64,000 nucleotides of DNA from Tranzscheliella williamsii. Lineage: Eukaryota > Basidiomycota > Ustilaginomycetes > Ustilaginales > Ustilaginaceae. The notes beneath the pieces are model-generated. The model did not search any database and had not been told where the DNA came from. It saw nothing but the letters and a program-made list of their open reading frames with translations. Shown here in pieces: positions 51,101 through 59,460 of this stretch. The stretch is from the NCBI GenBank assembly GCA_023212725.1, contig JALBYF010000026.1, forward strand, positions 1-64,000. Reading direction: 5' to 3'. Position 1 is the first letter of the stretch, and each line of letters opens with the position of its first letter. The position numbers and the translations under genes were made by a program.

Positions 51101-51836
51101 AAAGAAGCTGCTGCGCAAGTGCGAGAACCGGTCGTTCGCCAGCGCCGTGGTCGCGCTGGACGCGCAGGGCGCGCGGATCGTGGTAGGCGACATGCAGGAG
51201 AGCCTCTTCTTTGTCTCGTACAAGCCGCTGGAGAACCGGCTGGTGGTCTTCGCCGACGATGTGCTGCCGCGCTTCGTGACGCGGTGCACAATGCTCGACT
51301 ACGAGACCGTCGCCGCGGGCGACAAGTTTGGCAACCTCTACGTGCTTCGCATCGACGAGGCGACGAGCCGGAGCGTCGACGAGGACCCCACGGGCATGAC
51401 GATCGTGCACGAAAAGCCCCTCCTCAATGGCGCTGCGCACAAAGCGACACTGGTGGCGCACTTCTTCGTCGGCGACATTGTCAGCTCACTATCCAGGACG
51501 GTGCTGGTGCCCGGCGGGAGGGAGGTGCTGCTTTACACAGGGGTGTCGGGGACCATCGGCGCACTGATCCCATTTGTGAGCAAGGAAGACGTCGACACAC
51601 TCAGCACGCTCGAGATGCATCTGCGCCAGGAAAACAACAGCATTGTCGGGCGCGACCACCTCGCATTCCGCTCGAGCTATGCGCCGGTCAAGAGCGTCAT
51701 CGACGGAGATCTCTGCGAGACGTTCGGCCTGTTGCCCGCGTCAAAGCAAATCTCGATCGCGACAGAACTAGACAGAACTCCCAGCGAGATCAACAAAAAG
51801 CTCGCCCAGCTAAGGGAAGGCAGCACTGGATTCTAA
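48180..51836 (+). CDS. RSE1: RSE1/SF3B3, subunit of the U2 snRNP SF3b complex
   Basis: A 1218-residue nuclear splicing factor, a scaffold of three seven-bladed beta-propellers related to DDB1 and CPSF160. It supports SF3B1 in branch-site recognition. The start MHLYNVTLQPANGVNLAVVG and the segment SHDAFGVVRSLAAFRLTGGT are family hallmarks. So are DSGRIVILEYQPKTNTFDKV, HQETFGRSGSRRIVPGQYLA and DPKGRAVMIGAIEKAKLVYV. The C-terminal CPSF_A region covers roughly residues 860-1190 and ends GDLCETFGLLP, then EINKKLAQLREG. Length agrees with human SF3B3 (1217). It is intronless and has a clean ATG. The identification is unambiguous. Confidence 0.97.
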   Translation: MHLYNVTLQPANGVNLAVVGQFSGTRQQEIIVAKSNRIELLRPDTQTGKVYVVLSHDAFGVVRSLAAFRLTGGTKDYLIIGSDSGRIVILEYQPKTNTFDKVHQETFGRSGSRRIVPGQYLATDPKGRAVMIGAIEKAKLVYVLNRDAAANLTISSPLEAHRPNGIIHHIVGVDVGYENPLFASLEVDYSESDQDPTGAAYDEAEKTLTYYELDLGLNHVVRKWAEPVHPRSNLLIQVPGGYNQNLEKWDGPSGVLVCSEDYITYKHQGQPDHRVPIPKRLNPIEKTQERRGTIIVASVLHKMKNAFFFLVQTEDGDLFKITMDHAEEEIKSIKIKYFDTVPVASALCILRSGFLYVASEFGSQYFYSFQKLGDEDDLPDYTSTDYDDNGTGRIPPPLPAFTPRPLENLLQVDELVSLDPILDAKVLNPLKSDSPQIFTACGRGARSSFKMLRHGLEVQEAVSSDLPGVPNAVWTTRITQQDEYDSYIILSFVNGTLVLSIGETIEEVSDSGFLTSSATLAVQQLGQDALLQVHPLGIRHILVDKQINEWATPSLANGEPTTIVATCTNERQVVVALSSNELVYFELDMDGQLNEYQERKAMGARVLTMSMSNCPEGRQRTPFLAVGCADSTVRIISLDPDSTLSSISIQALTALPASICVAEMQDNIIDRNHATTFVNIGLQNGILLRTVLDSISGQLTDTRTRFLGSKPVKLTRTKVHGQSAVMALSSRTWLSFTYQAKLNFVPLIFEPLDHAWSFSAELCPDGLIGIVGSTLRIFTIPSLSSKLKQDSVPLSYTPRRLAVHPDRHDLFYTVEAEHRTLSADAQQRRLVELGKELKPKQRGVLDLNPTEFGLVRAEAGNWASCVRVIDGLGAKTTHKIELDGNEAAFSIAMVPFAAADKEAFLVVGSAVDAHLSPKAFKKAYLTTYRLLEGGTQLEVVHKTEVDDIPLVLRAFQGRLLAGVGKALRIYEMGKKKLLRKCENRSFASAVVALDAQGARIVVGDMQESLFFVSYKPLENRLVVFADDVLPRFVTRCTMLDYETVAAGDKFGNLYVLRIDEATSRSVDEDPTGMTIVHEKPLLNGAAHKATLVAHFFVGDIVSSLSRTVLVPGGREVLLYTGVSGTIGALIPFVSKEDVDTLSTLEMHLRQENNSIVGRDHLAFRSSYAPVKSVIDGDLCETFGLLPASKQISIATELDRTPSEINKKLAQLREGSTGF

Positions 51837-54093
51837 GCCCGAGTTGGCTGCCTTGCGCGTCTCCACAGCCTGTACTTGTATCCACCATGCACAACAAGTG
51901 ACCCTGAACACCACTTTACGTGAACGAGTGTGGAGCGGGTAGCCCGTCTGCCCGCTTCCCGCTTATGCTCACCAGGAAAAGAAACGGGTCGCAGACGTTG
52001 GCGGCTTGCGGTCGAGCAAGGCGTTAAGCAGCGCTGAGCAGCGCCTTCAGCTACAGGAGTACCCTGCAGAGACGCCGATCCGTAGCAGTCGCAGTCAGCG
52101 AAAGAAGAGATTGTCGACCATTACAACTCGAGCAACCATGCACATGCACTCACATACACGCGCATGCAGGAATAGCCACGTTGCGGTGCAGCGCGCATCC
52201 AAATGACAACAAAATCAGAGAGGAAAAAGGGGTGCGGGCGGCCGCCACCGTATGCAGTTTGAACAATTCGGCTGGACGGAGGTCCACTGAAGGCTATATA
52301 GGCTGCTGCGCTGGGGTTGCTTGCTGAATGCTCAGCTCGGCTCGGCTCGGCTTGAAATGGCCAGCGCCAGCTCAGGCAAGCGCCGATCTTGCCCTGCCTG
52401 CATCGCTTCCTCGCTTGGTACCCCCGCGCGCTGGCCATCTCCCTTGCCCGCCCTCCTGCCTCCATGCTCTAATTGACAAGCACCAAGCCGCGCTATTGCT
52501 TCCGCTTTTCACAAGAGCAGAAACCATGGCAACCGTCCTCGTTGCTCCCCGAAGTATCGCCAGCAAGCATCGTCATCAGCTGCGAACCTGGCCAACCGAC
52601 ATACATCTGTGCATGTCCCGCCAAACAAGGGCCAGATGGGCTAGCAGAAAGGGGGCCCAAGGCTGGTCCAACCACGAACTCCGCCGTTTTCGACTCTTCT
52701 AATTGTCCTGCAAATCGCAACCCCAGATGCAGCTCGCAAAGTCGCCTATTTTGGAGTACAATATTTCTAAATGACTCCAACCGTGCTGTGGCTTTGTAAT
52801 GTCTACCGCTCGGGTTTTGACTATTTGAGGGTCCGACGGCTTGTGGAAAGGCTTTCTTCCTATAGTCCGTAGCGTGGGACCGCCACCGCAACCCTGTGCC
52901 AGCGTCACATCAATGGCGCGCGCTCGAAGCCCTGTTTTCGGGTGGCGTTGACGATGGCCAGCACGGCGCGGGAGTCTAGTGGCAGTTGTAGGGCGTACAC
53001 GCATTGAGGGTCGGGCTAGTTCTGCAGATCTGCAGGCGGGCGAAAAGGTCTGTGGGAGCGTGCGGGAGCGAGCGAGAGCGAACTACTCCTGATCGCATGG
53101 ATATCTGCAGGTTGCTGCACGCCATAACGGTGGCAGAAACCACGCTCAGCGGTCAATCCCATTCTACTCTTTCCTGCCGCAACCCTTCTGCTGCAACCAA
53201 GCAAGGCCAGCCAGCATCTCTTCGCCGTAGTTCCTTTCTCACACCGCCACTTTCGCGGCCACACCTGCTCAAACCGCTCCCTCTCACTGTCTGGCTAGCC
53301 TGGCTGCTATCGGCTTAATCCCCTCGCCCATCTCTCTGACGGCGTCCTGATCTCTACACAGTTTCGTCGCCTCCCTGGGTTTTAATCGCTGCATTGTCTC
53401 CATCTTCACGTACCGTTGTACCAGCAAAACCAGCGCCGTAGTCCACCGTCATCCACCGCTGTTGTTCGTCTCCACTAGGTGGAACACCCCTTCTCTCGCC
53501 CGGACAGACCGCAGTACGCCCGCCGCTGGCCTTGGCGACACAGATCCATTCGTATACGGAACACTTCCGCGTCGCATTCCCACGCCGCGCCACGCTTCCG
53601 CACCAGCAGGCTGGTTGCGCCGTAGCACCCTTTTGCATCAGACTTTAGCATGAAGTCAGCCCGCCTTCTGCATGCCCAGCACATAACAACCCCTCTCTAG
53701 CGATCTCGACCTGCTGCCGTCTCTACCTGTTGCCTCTCTCCTGTCGGCATCTGCGTCGGCCGTCTTGGAAAGCGGCGTTTTCCCCTTTTTCTCTCCACCA
53801 AGTGTTGCTTCATTTCATCGCCAACCACTCTGACTGCAGCACCCTCCGAACAGCGACCGAGCTTAACTCTCAGCGTTGCTCTGTGTCGCCACATCGCCGC
53901 GACGTCCGCCTTGACTGCGTTGTAGCGCGGAAGTAACGGCCCGTGGTTTGACCTGCTCGACAATTCATCGACCCAAGAAGCCTGCATCTTTCGCCGACAA
54001 GCCTGCATCTTTCGAATATCAGTTTTGCACCGGTTGTCTGCGATTGTTCGCGGCTTGCTAACGCCCCATTGTCCGTCCCGCTTCTGCCGCAGC
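51837..54093. other. Long intergenic region and leader of the LRR-RhoGEF gene
   Basis: 2.26 kb without a supported gene. The first part is the RSE1 3' flank. From about 53,200 the plus strand becomes CT-rich, like a long leader. A direct repeat lies at 53978-54014. The RhoGEF frame stays open upstream to 54025 but without an ATG. No tRNA or other RNA gene was found. Confidence 0.5.
53978..54014. repeat. 16-base direct repeat in the RhoGEF leader
   Basis: AAGCCTGCATCTTTCG occurs at 53978-53993 and again at 53999-54014, a 21-base period. It ends 79 bases before the ATG. It probably reflects a small tandem duplication in the 5' leader. Confidence 0.75.
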
Positions 54094-57000
54094 ATGTCCA
54101 CCTCACAGCTGACGCCAAAGGCCCACAACATGGCGCTGGGCCCTGACAAGTCGCTTCCTCCGCCTCCACCGATGCAGCCAAAGCTAGAGCGCGACCCGAC
54201 CGCGATCCTGACCATGGACAAGGCTCTTCCGTCGCGGCCTGCACTCCAGCGCACGTCCACCGACATCCACTCTCCTTCTTCCAAGGCCGCCGCTGACGCT
54301 CGGCCTCGATCGTCCAGCGACATCAGCATCTCCTCCCACCAGCTCGGCTGCGGCTCGCCTTCGAAATCCTCCCTGGCCCTCGCTGGCACCATCACCCGTA
54401 GAACCGAGCACGCGCGCAAGAGGGGACTGCGCCTCTCCCTCTCGCAAACCCAACAGTCGGAAGCTGATCCGAACGCATCGCCACTGCAGCAGTTCTACTC
54501 GCCGCTCCTCCTCCCACCTGCGTCCCCCGAGGTTTCCCGCCACGCCTTGATACCTGTGCCGACGTTGTCCTCCGGCATGGACTCGCCGAACCAGCGAGGT
54601 TCAGACGCACATCCTTCCGTGCCCGGCGAGTGGAAGAGCAGTGCGCTTCGGAAGCCTGGCGCGCCCTCTCACACAGGGAGACTGGAGCTTGCTCATCTCA
54701 TCAATAATCCAGCAGGCGACCACTTGGGAGAACTTCCCGATCCAGACTCGTTTGCAGCGCCTCCCGCCTCCCAGCAGAGCGGCACGCCATCGCCGGCCAG
54801 CCTCCGTCTCTTCCACTTTTCTTCGGACCATTCCGCCCGAACTTCCACTTCGACACATACCTCTCTCTGGACCGAGCGCAGCCAAACCAGCTGCGGTACC
54901 AGTCCAGCGTGTCCGCGCTACAGCCTCAATGCCGAAGTCGAATTCTCTGACAAGTCGGCCGACGCCGCAAACCGTATTCAGAGAGACGGCAACGAGCCGA
55001 CAGAAGAGATCGATGAAACGTCGGTGGGGCTCGGCATTACCTCCGATTACGAGCATCGTTCCGACAGTCGCCGTTCGAGCGTCGCACCTTCCATCGCGGC
55101 CGATGCGGGCCTTCCGCACGGCAGTGTTCGGGCGCTCCAGGGCCCTTTCTCACACCACCGCGCGCCCTCCTGGACGAGATGTTCGGATCCGACCCGCCTC
55201 GTTGCGCCTGGGCTGCTCGCGACAGGCCAGCTCGATCCATCATGCTCTTCCGCAGCCACAGGTATGCTACGCGGCTGGAGCGACACGCCGCCTCTCGTCC
55301 CGCTCAGCGAGGCAAGCAGCAGCGATGGTTGTTCGCCTTTCATCCCGCTGCGTCAGGAATCGCGCGCTCGATGCTCATCCGATTCCTCTCGCCTCGTCAG
55401 CGCCGCGTATGGCCGCCAGTCGCCCTCTATGACTACGTCTCCCTCCGGCCGCCTCACGCCGGGAGCCGCCTCTCCTGCACGGCCTGGTGTTCATACCTTC
55501 CAGAGTCCGCCTCGGACCTCGTCTCTGGGACGATTGCCGTCGATCAGCTCGCTGCGCGGCTTCCCTACGACGTTGCCTCCCGTCGCCGCAGTCACTCCGC
55601 CTACCAGCGCCAACAGCAGCACGCATGGCCGCAGCCCGTCCAGGCCGCACCTCGACCGCATCGCCACCCTCAACGAGTTCAGCCGGTCGATCCAGGCCAA
55701 CCAGGCGCCCGCCGCAATGGAGAGGGACCCTAGCGCCTTCTTTTCCGAGTCGTCCCCAAAAGCGCCGTCCGCCACCGGCCGGCCCAGGCGTGTTTCCGAC
55801 GTGTCGATCAACAGTTTCTTGCAGAACGGCGAATTCAACCACATAGTCGGAGCTTACTCGAGCCAGTCTCGCTGGGACGATGGCCTCTACGACTTTGACG
55901 AGAGCGCTGAACTGGAGGGCGACGAGTCACGAGCCGTCACCACCGCCGAGGAGGGCAGCGCTGCCATCGTCCAGGGCCACCACCTGACCTTGGCCCAGAT
56001 CGAGGAAGAGACGGGACCCAACACTACTCATCTTCTCCTCCGCCACCACTCTGCGGCTGGGCTTGCAGCGGTCTTGGACCGTGTTCTGCCTCTTGCCAGC
56101 AATTTGCTCGTGCTGGATCTCTCCGGTTGTCGGCTGCACCAGTTGCCCGAAGCCATCGGCGCCTGCATCGCCCTCGAAGAGCTCGACATTTCGGACAACC
56201 CTGTTGGCTCATTGCCCGAATGGCTCCTCAATCTCCGCGCCCTGCGCGTTCTGACCTGCGACCGGATCGATTTGCAAAGTCTGCCCTCTAGCCTGATTCA
56301 GCTGCAGGAACTGCAGCGTCTCAGCTTGCGCAACAATGCACTTGCCTTTCTGCCGAGCTGGCTGCACCGCATGTCGAAGCTCACCAACCTCTTTGTCGAA
56401 GGAAACAATTTCCGTGGCGTGTGGCAGGGGATCATGGCGCCTCTCCTCTGGCAGCCAGGCAGTCCGGAAGTCGCGCGAATCGAACCGGCACCTCAGCCAG
56501 CCCCCAGCATCTCCCAGCCAGCATCGAGCCGGCTGGAGAGGCCATTCATGAGCCGCATACGCAGCGCCAACGAGCTCCGTAATATGCTCAACAGCAACCA
56601 CGACGCCCGTCCGGCCTCGTCTCACTACGCACCGGAGGTCGAGGTTGCCTACATGCCCAGCCCGATCGACGCACCATTCCAGGGGAACTTTTTCAGCAGA
56701 GCTGGTGATGCCGACGCTGGTGATGCCGACGCTGTGTCGCCCGGCAGCGACCCGCGCCGGGACACGCTCCCATCGAGTGGCAAGTGGGGTACGCTCTTGA
56801 AGAAGATCGGCCGCAAGCAGTCCGGTACCAAGCTCAGCATGGCCTTCCAGGATCAAGCCAGCGCCACGGCTTCAGCATCCTCGTCGCCTAAGGCTGCGCG
56901 CAAGCAGCTTCGATCGTCCGGCGGTGCCGCATCTACGTCTCATAACAGCTTGATGCTTTCAGTAACCGACGAGCGCGGCGAAGCCGCCGCGGTAGAGCGT

Positions 57001-58821
57001 GAACCGATGACACCGCTGGCGCCCTCGCCGTCTGCATCGCCCGTCGCCTATGACGGCCTCCGGCCGAACGCTGCGGAGAAGGAGACCAGGAAGGCGAGAC
57101 GCCGCAGCTTCCTGCCGGTTCACACCTTTGCGCCTGCCGATGCCCGGGCTCCGTCCGAGCTTCCAGCGCAGGCGGATAGCACCGCGCCCGAGCTCGACGA
57201 GGAAAGCATGGCTAGGCATAGAAATCGGCTACGCGCACTGATGCACTACCTCCGAGATCTCGACGACCTGTCGGCGAGCCCTCCGGTGCGCGAAGGCACA
57301 CCGACGGCTTCGTCCAGCGGACTGCCCAGCCTGGGCGAGGAGTCCACCGTGTCGCGCACCCACACCATGCACCGCGCCGATTCGAGCAATCCTTCCACCG
57401 CATCGCGCGGATCGAGCGGCGAGTATGGAGTCAGCACGGCAGCCAGCTCGCTCTCCGAGGCGAGCTCCGCAGAGCCCTCCCGTCTGAGCTCTGCGCGGTG
57501 CACGAGGGATGACTCGGTGCGGCGGTTCCGGATCATCGCGGAGATCCTCTCCACGGAGCGAACCTATGTCAAGGGGTTGGGCGAGCTGGTCGACATCTAT
57601 GTCAAGCCAGCCATGGCGCCTGCCGACGGAAGTAGCGGCGTCGCCGTTATCCCGCCCGGCGAACAGCGCGCGGTGTTCGGCAATGTAGAGGCGCTACTCC
57701 AATTCCACCGCAACGTATTCCTGCCATCGCTACTTTCCGTCGCCGGCCCCCTTCTCGAGCGCGGCCAGCGCGATGTCAACGATTTGGCCGAAGAGGAGAC
57801 GGCTGCCGCGGCCGAGAAGGTGGCTGCCGTCTTCTCGACCCACGCTGCGTTCTTCAAAATGTACACGAGCTACATCAACAACTGCGATTCCGCGCAGCGA
57901 CACATAAGCGCTTGGATGGCGCCGGCCAACACGGCAGCCATGAGTCTGCGCGGCGCCTCAAGCCACGGTGCGCTCCAGGCGTTCGGAGCTCTCTCTGCGC
58001 AGCAGGGCGCGCTGACGCAGCTGCACGGAAGCAGCCCGATCGGCGGAGGCGCTCTCGAGCTGCCCCTGCCACCTTCGCAGAGGAAAAAGATACGGACGTT
58101 CATGAAGCGCTGTCGCACCCACCCTCGGCACTCGCAGCTGAATGTGGAGAGCTACCTCCTGCTGCCCGTCCAGCGTATCCCGCGCTACCGGCTGCTGCTA
58201 GAGGACCTGGTAAAGAGCACCGACCCGATCAAGCTGCAAGAGCCGGACTCGCTGGCCACGGCGCTGGAGCACGTCACGCAGATTGCCTCCAACGTCAACG
58301 AGAGCAAGCGCCAGTCGGAGCAAGACCGGAAGCTCTTGTCGTGGCAGTACCGGATCCGGGGACCTGTCGAAGGCCCGCTGGTGCAGCCCCATCGGCGGCT
58401 GCTCAAGGACGGCTCGATGCAGCTCAAGCGCGTCGTCCGGCGGATCCCCGGCTTCGTCCGCGCGAACCGCAGCTCCTCGCTCGGCTCGGCACGCCAAGCG
58501 ACAGCGCACGCCGCGTCCGCCGCCGCCCTGCCCGACCAGATCATGGCGGTCGACCACCTGCAGCAGCTGAGCGAGGACACGACGATCAGCATCGTCCTCT
58601 GCAACGACATTGTCGTCCTCTGCGTCGACCTCTCCCGAGGCAGAGATCCCAACGCACCCGTGCAGCTCAGGTCGACGCTCAAGCTCGTCAGACCCGTCGA
58701 GGTGCTCGGTGGCGTCACCTTGCGCGTCGTAGACACGGCCGAGATCCTCTACCTCTCCGTGCCCACACCCCAGGACGCCATCGCCTGGAAGACGGCATTC
58801 GACCTGCACTTCTACCCGTAG
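54094..58821 (+). CDS. Leucine-rich-repeat RhoGEF (DH-PH) protein
   Basis: A 1575-residue cytoplasmic signalling protein that should load GTP onto a Rho/Cdc42-type GTPase. Residues 1-600 are Ser/Pro-rich, starting MSTSQLTPKAHNMALGPDKS. Leucine-rich repeats follow at about 670-775 (LLVLDLSGCRLHQLPEAIG, ALEELDISDNPVGSLPEWL, LQRLSLRNNALAFLPSWL). The DH domain covers about 1143-1422: FRIIAEILSTERTYVKGLGE as CR1 and LNVESYLLLPVQRIPRYRLL as CR3, with the highly conserved PVQRIPRY. A PH-like domain, 1434-1575, starts HRRLLKDGSMQLKR and closes the protein. DH domains require the adjacent PH for membrane placement. An LRR-DH-PH order is not that of Cdc24, Rom1/2 or Don1. The target GTPase cannot be told from sequence. 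ATG at 54094 is the first in frame. Confidence 0.93.
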   Translation: MSTSQLTPKAHNMALGPDKSLPPPPPMQPKLERDPTAILTMDKALPSRPALQRTSTDIHSPSSKAAADARPRSSSDISISSHQLGCGSPSKSSLALAGTITRRTEHARKRGLRLSLSQTQQSEADPNASPLQQFYSPLLLPPASPEVSRHALIPVPTLSSGMDSPNQRGSDAHPSVPGEWKSSALRKPGAPSHTGRLELAHLINNPAGDHLGELPDPDSFAAPPASQQSGTPSPASLRLFHFSSDHSARTSTSTHTSLWTERSQTSCGTSPACPRYSLNAEVEFSDKSADAANRIQRDGNEPTEEIDETSVGLGITSDYEHRSDSRRSSVAPSIAADAGLPHGSVRALQGPFSHHRAPSWTRCSDPTRLVAPGLLATGQLDPSCSSAATGMLRGWSDTPPLVPLSEASSSDGCSPFIPLRQESRARCSSDSSRLVSAAYGRQSPSMTTSPSGRLTPGAASPARPGVHTFQSPPRTSSLGRLPSISSLRGFPTTLPPVAAVTPPTSANSSTHGRSPSRPHLDRIATLNEFSRSIQANQAPAAMERDPSAFFSESSPKAPSATGRPRRVSDVSINSFLQNGEFNHIVGAYSSQSRWDDGLYDFDESAELEGDESRAVTTAEEGSAAIVQGHHLTLAQIEEETGPNTTHLLLRHHSAAGLAAVLDRVLPLASNLLVLDLSGCRLHQLPEAIGACIALEELDISDNPVGSLPEWLLNLRALRVLTCDRIDLQSLPSSLIQLQELQRLSLRNNALAFLPSWLHRMSKLTNLFVEGNNFRGVWQGIMAPLLWQPGSPEVARIEPAPQPAPSISQPASSRLERPFMSRIRSANELRNMLNSNHDARPASSHYAPEVEVAYMPSPIDAPFQGNFFSRAGDADAGDADAVSPGSDPRRDTLPSSGKWGTLLKKIGRKQSGTKLSMAFQDQASATASASSSPKAARKQLRSSGGAASTSHNSLMLSVTDERGEAAAVEREPMTPLAPSPSASPVAYDGLRPNAAEKETRKARRRSFLPVHTFAPADARAPSELPAQADSTAPELDEESMARHRNRLRALMHYLRDLDDLSASPPVREGTPTASSSGLPSLGEESTVSRTHTMHRADSSNPSTASRGSSGEYGVSTAASSLSEASSAEPSRLSSARCTRDDSVRRFRIIAEILSTERTYVKGLGELVDIYVKPAMAPADGSSGVAVIPPGEQRAVFGNVEALLQFHRNVFLPSLLSVAGPLLERGQRDVNDLAEEETAAAAEKVAAVFSTHAAFFKMYTSYINNCDSAQRHISAWMAPANTAAMSLRGASSHGALQAFGALSAQQGALTQLHGSSPIGGGALELPLPPSQRKKIRTFMKRCRTHPRHSQLNVESYLLLPVQRIPRYRLLLEDLVKSTDPIKLQEPDSLATALEHVTQIASNVNESKRQSEQDRKLLSWQYRIRGPVEGPLVQPHRRLLKDGSMQLKRVVRRIPGFVRANRSSSLGSARQATAHAASAAALPDQIMAVDHLQQLSEDTTISIVLCNDIVVLCVDLSRGRDPNAPVQLRSTLKLVRPVEVLGGVTLRVVDTAEILYLSVPTPQDAIAWKTAFDLHFYP

Positions 58822-59460
58822 CCGTCGAGACCGAACGCGCCCCATAGCATTGCATCGTCCGACCCTTACGCCCTTGCCCTTTTAGAATCCGTGGTCCACT
58901 CCACGCCCCGTCGCTGCCACGCCAGCGTAGCGCAGCACATCTGTACTCTACCCACTGCCTCCATACGATCTCGCCACTGCAGTGCCGATGCGTGCATTCA
59001 CGGTCGGCTTGTGTGCCATGGTGAGTCGCCGTCAGAGTGTGAGAGTGGTGAGTGCTGAGAGCGGTAGGATGAAAGGCGGCACGGACACGATTGCGCACAG
59101 ACCGGCGGTGGGGATTTCGGATTTGCTCTCTGCTGCGGTTCCTTTAAGAGCTGAGTTGACGGCTGCGAGGGTTGCTTCTTGGTGTGGCTCTGTGACTCCG
59201 CTTGCCGTGCTCTTCCATCGCCCAGACGCTGCCGTGCAGGACGTGGCGCAGTAATCTTGCTCTCTACAGCGCCGACGCGCCCGCTGCCAGCATTTCATAG
59301 CGTAGTGCTGCGTTCCTCCACGGCGCCAAGGCAGGATTGGCTTCACGACACGTACTTTCGAGAGCCGCTTGCGGTCGGTTCTAGCTGGAGATACGACGAC
59401 GGTGCCGCGCCCCACGCCGCCGGACGGAGGATGCTACGCTTGGCACGGCTGTGAAGAAGC
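58822..59460. other. Intergenic: RhoGEF 3' flank and TLDc gene promoter
   Basis: 639 bases between two genes on the same strand. No coding signal or repeat is apparent. Confidence 0.5.
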
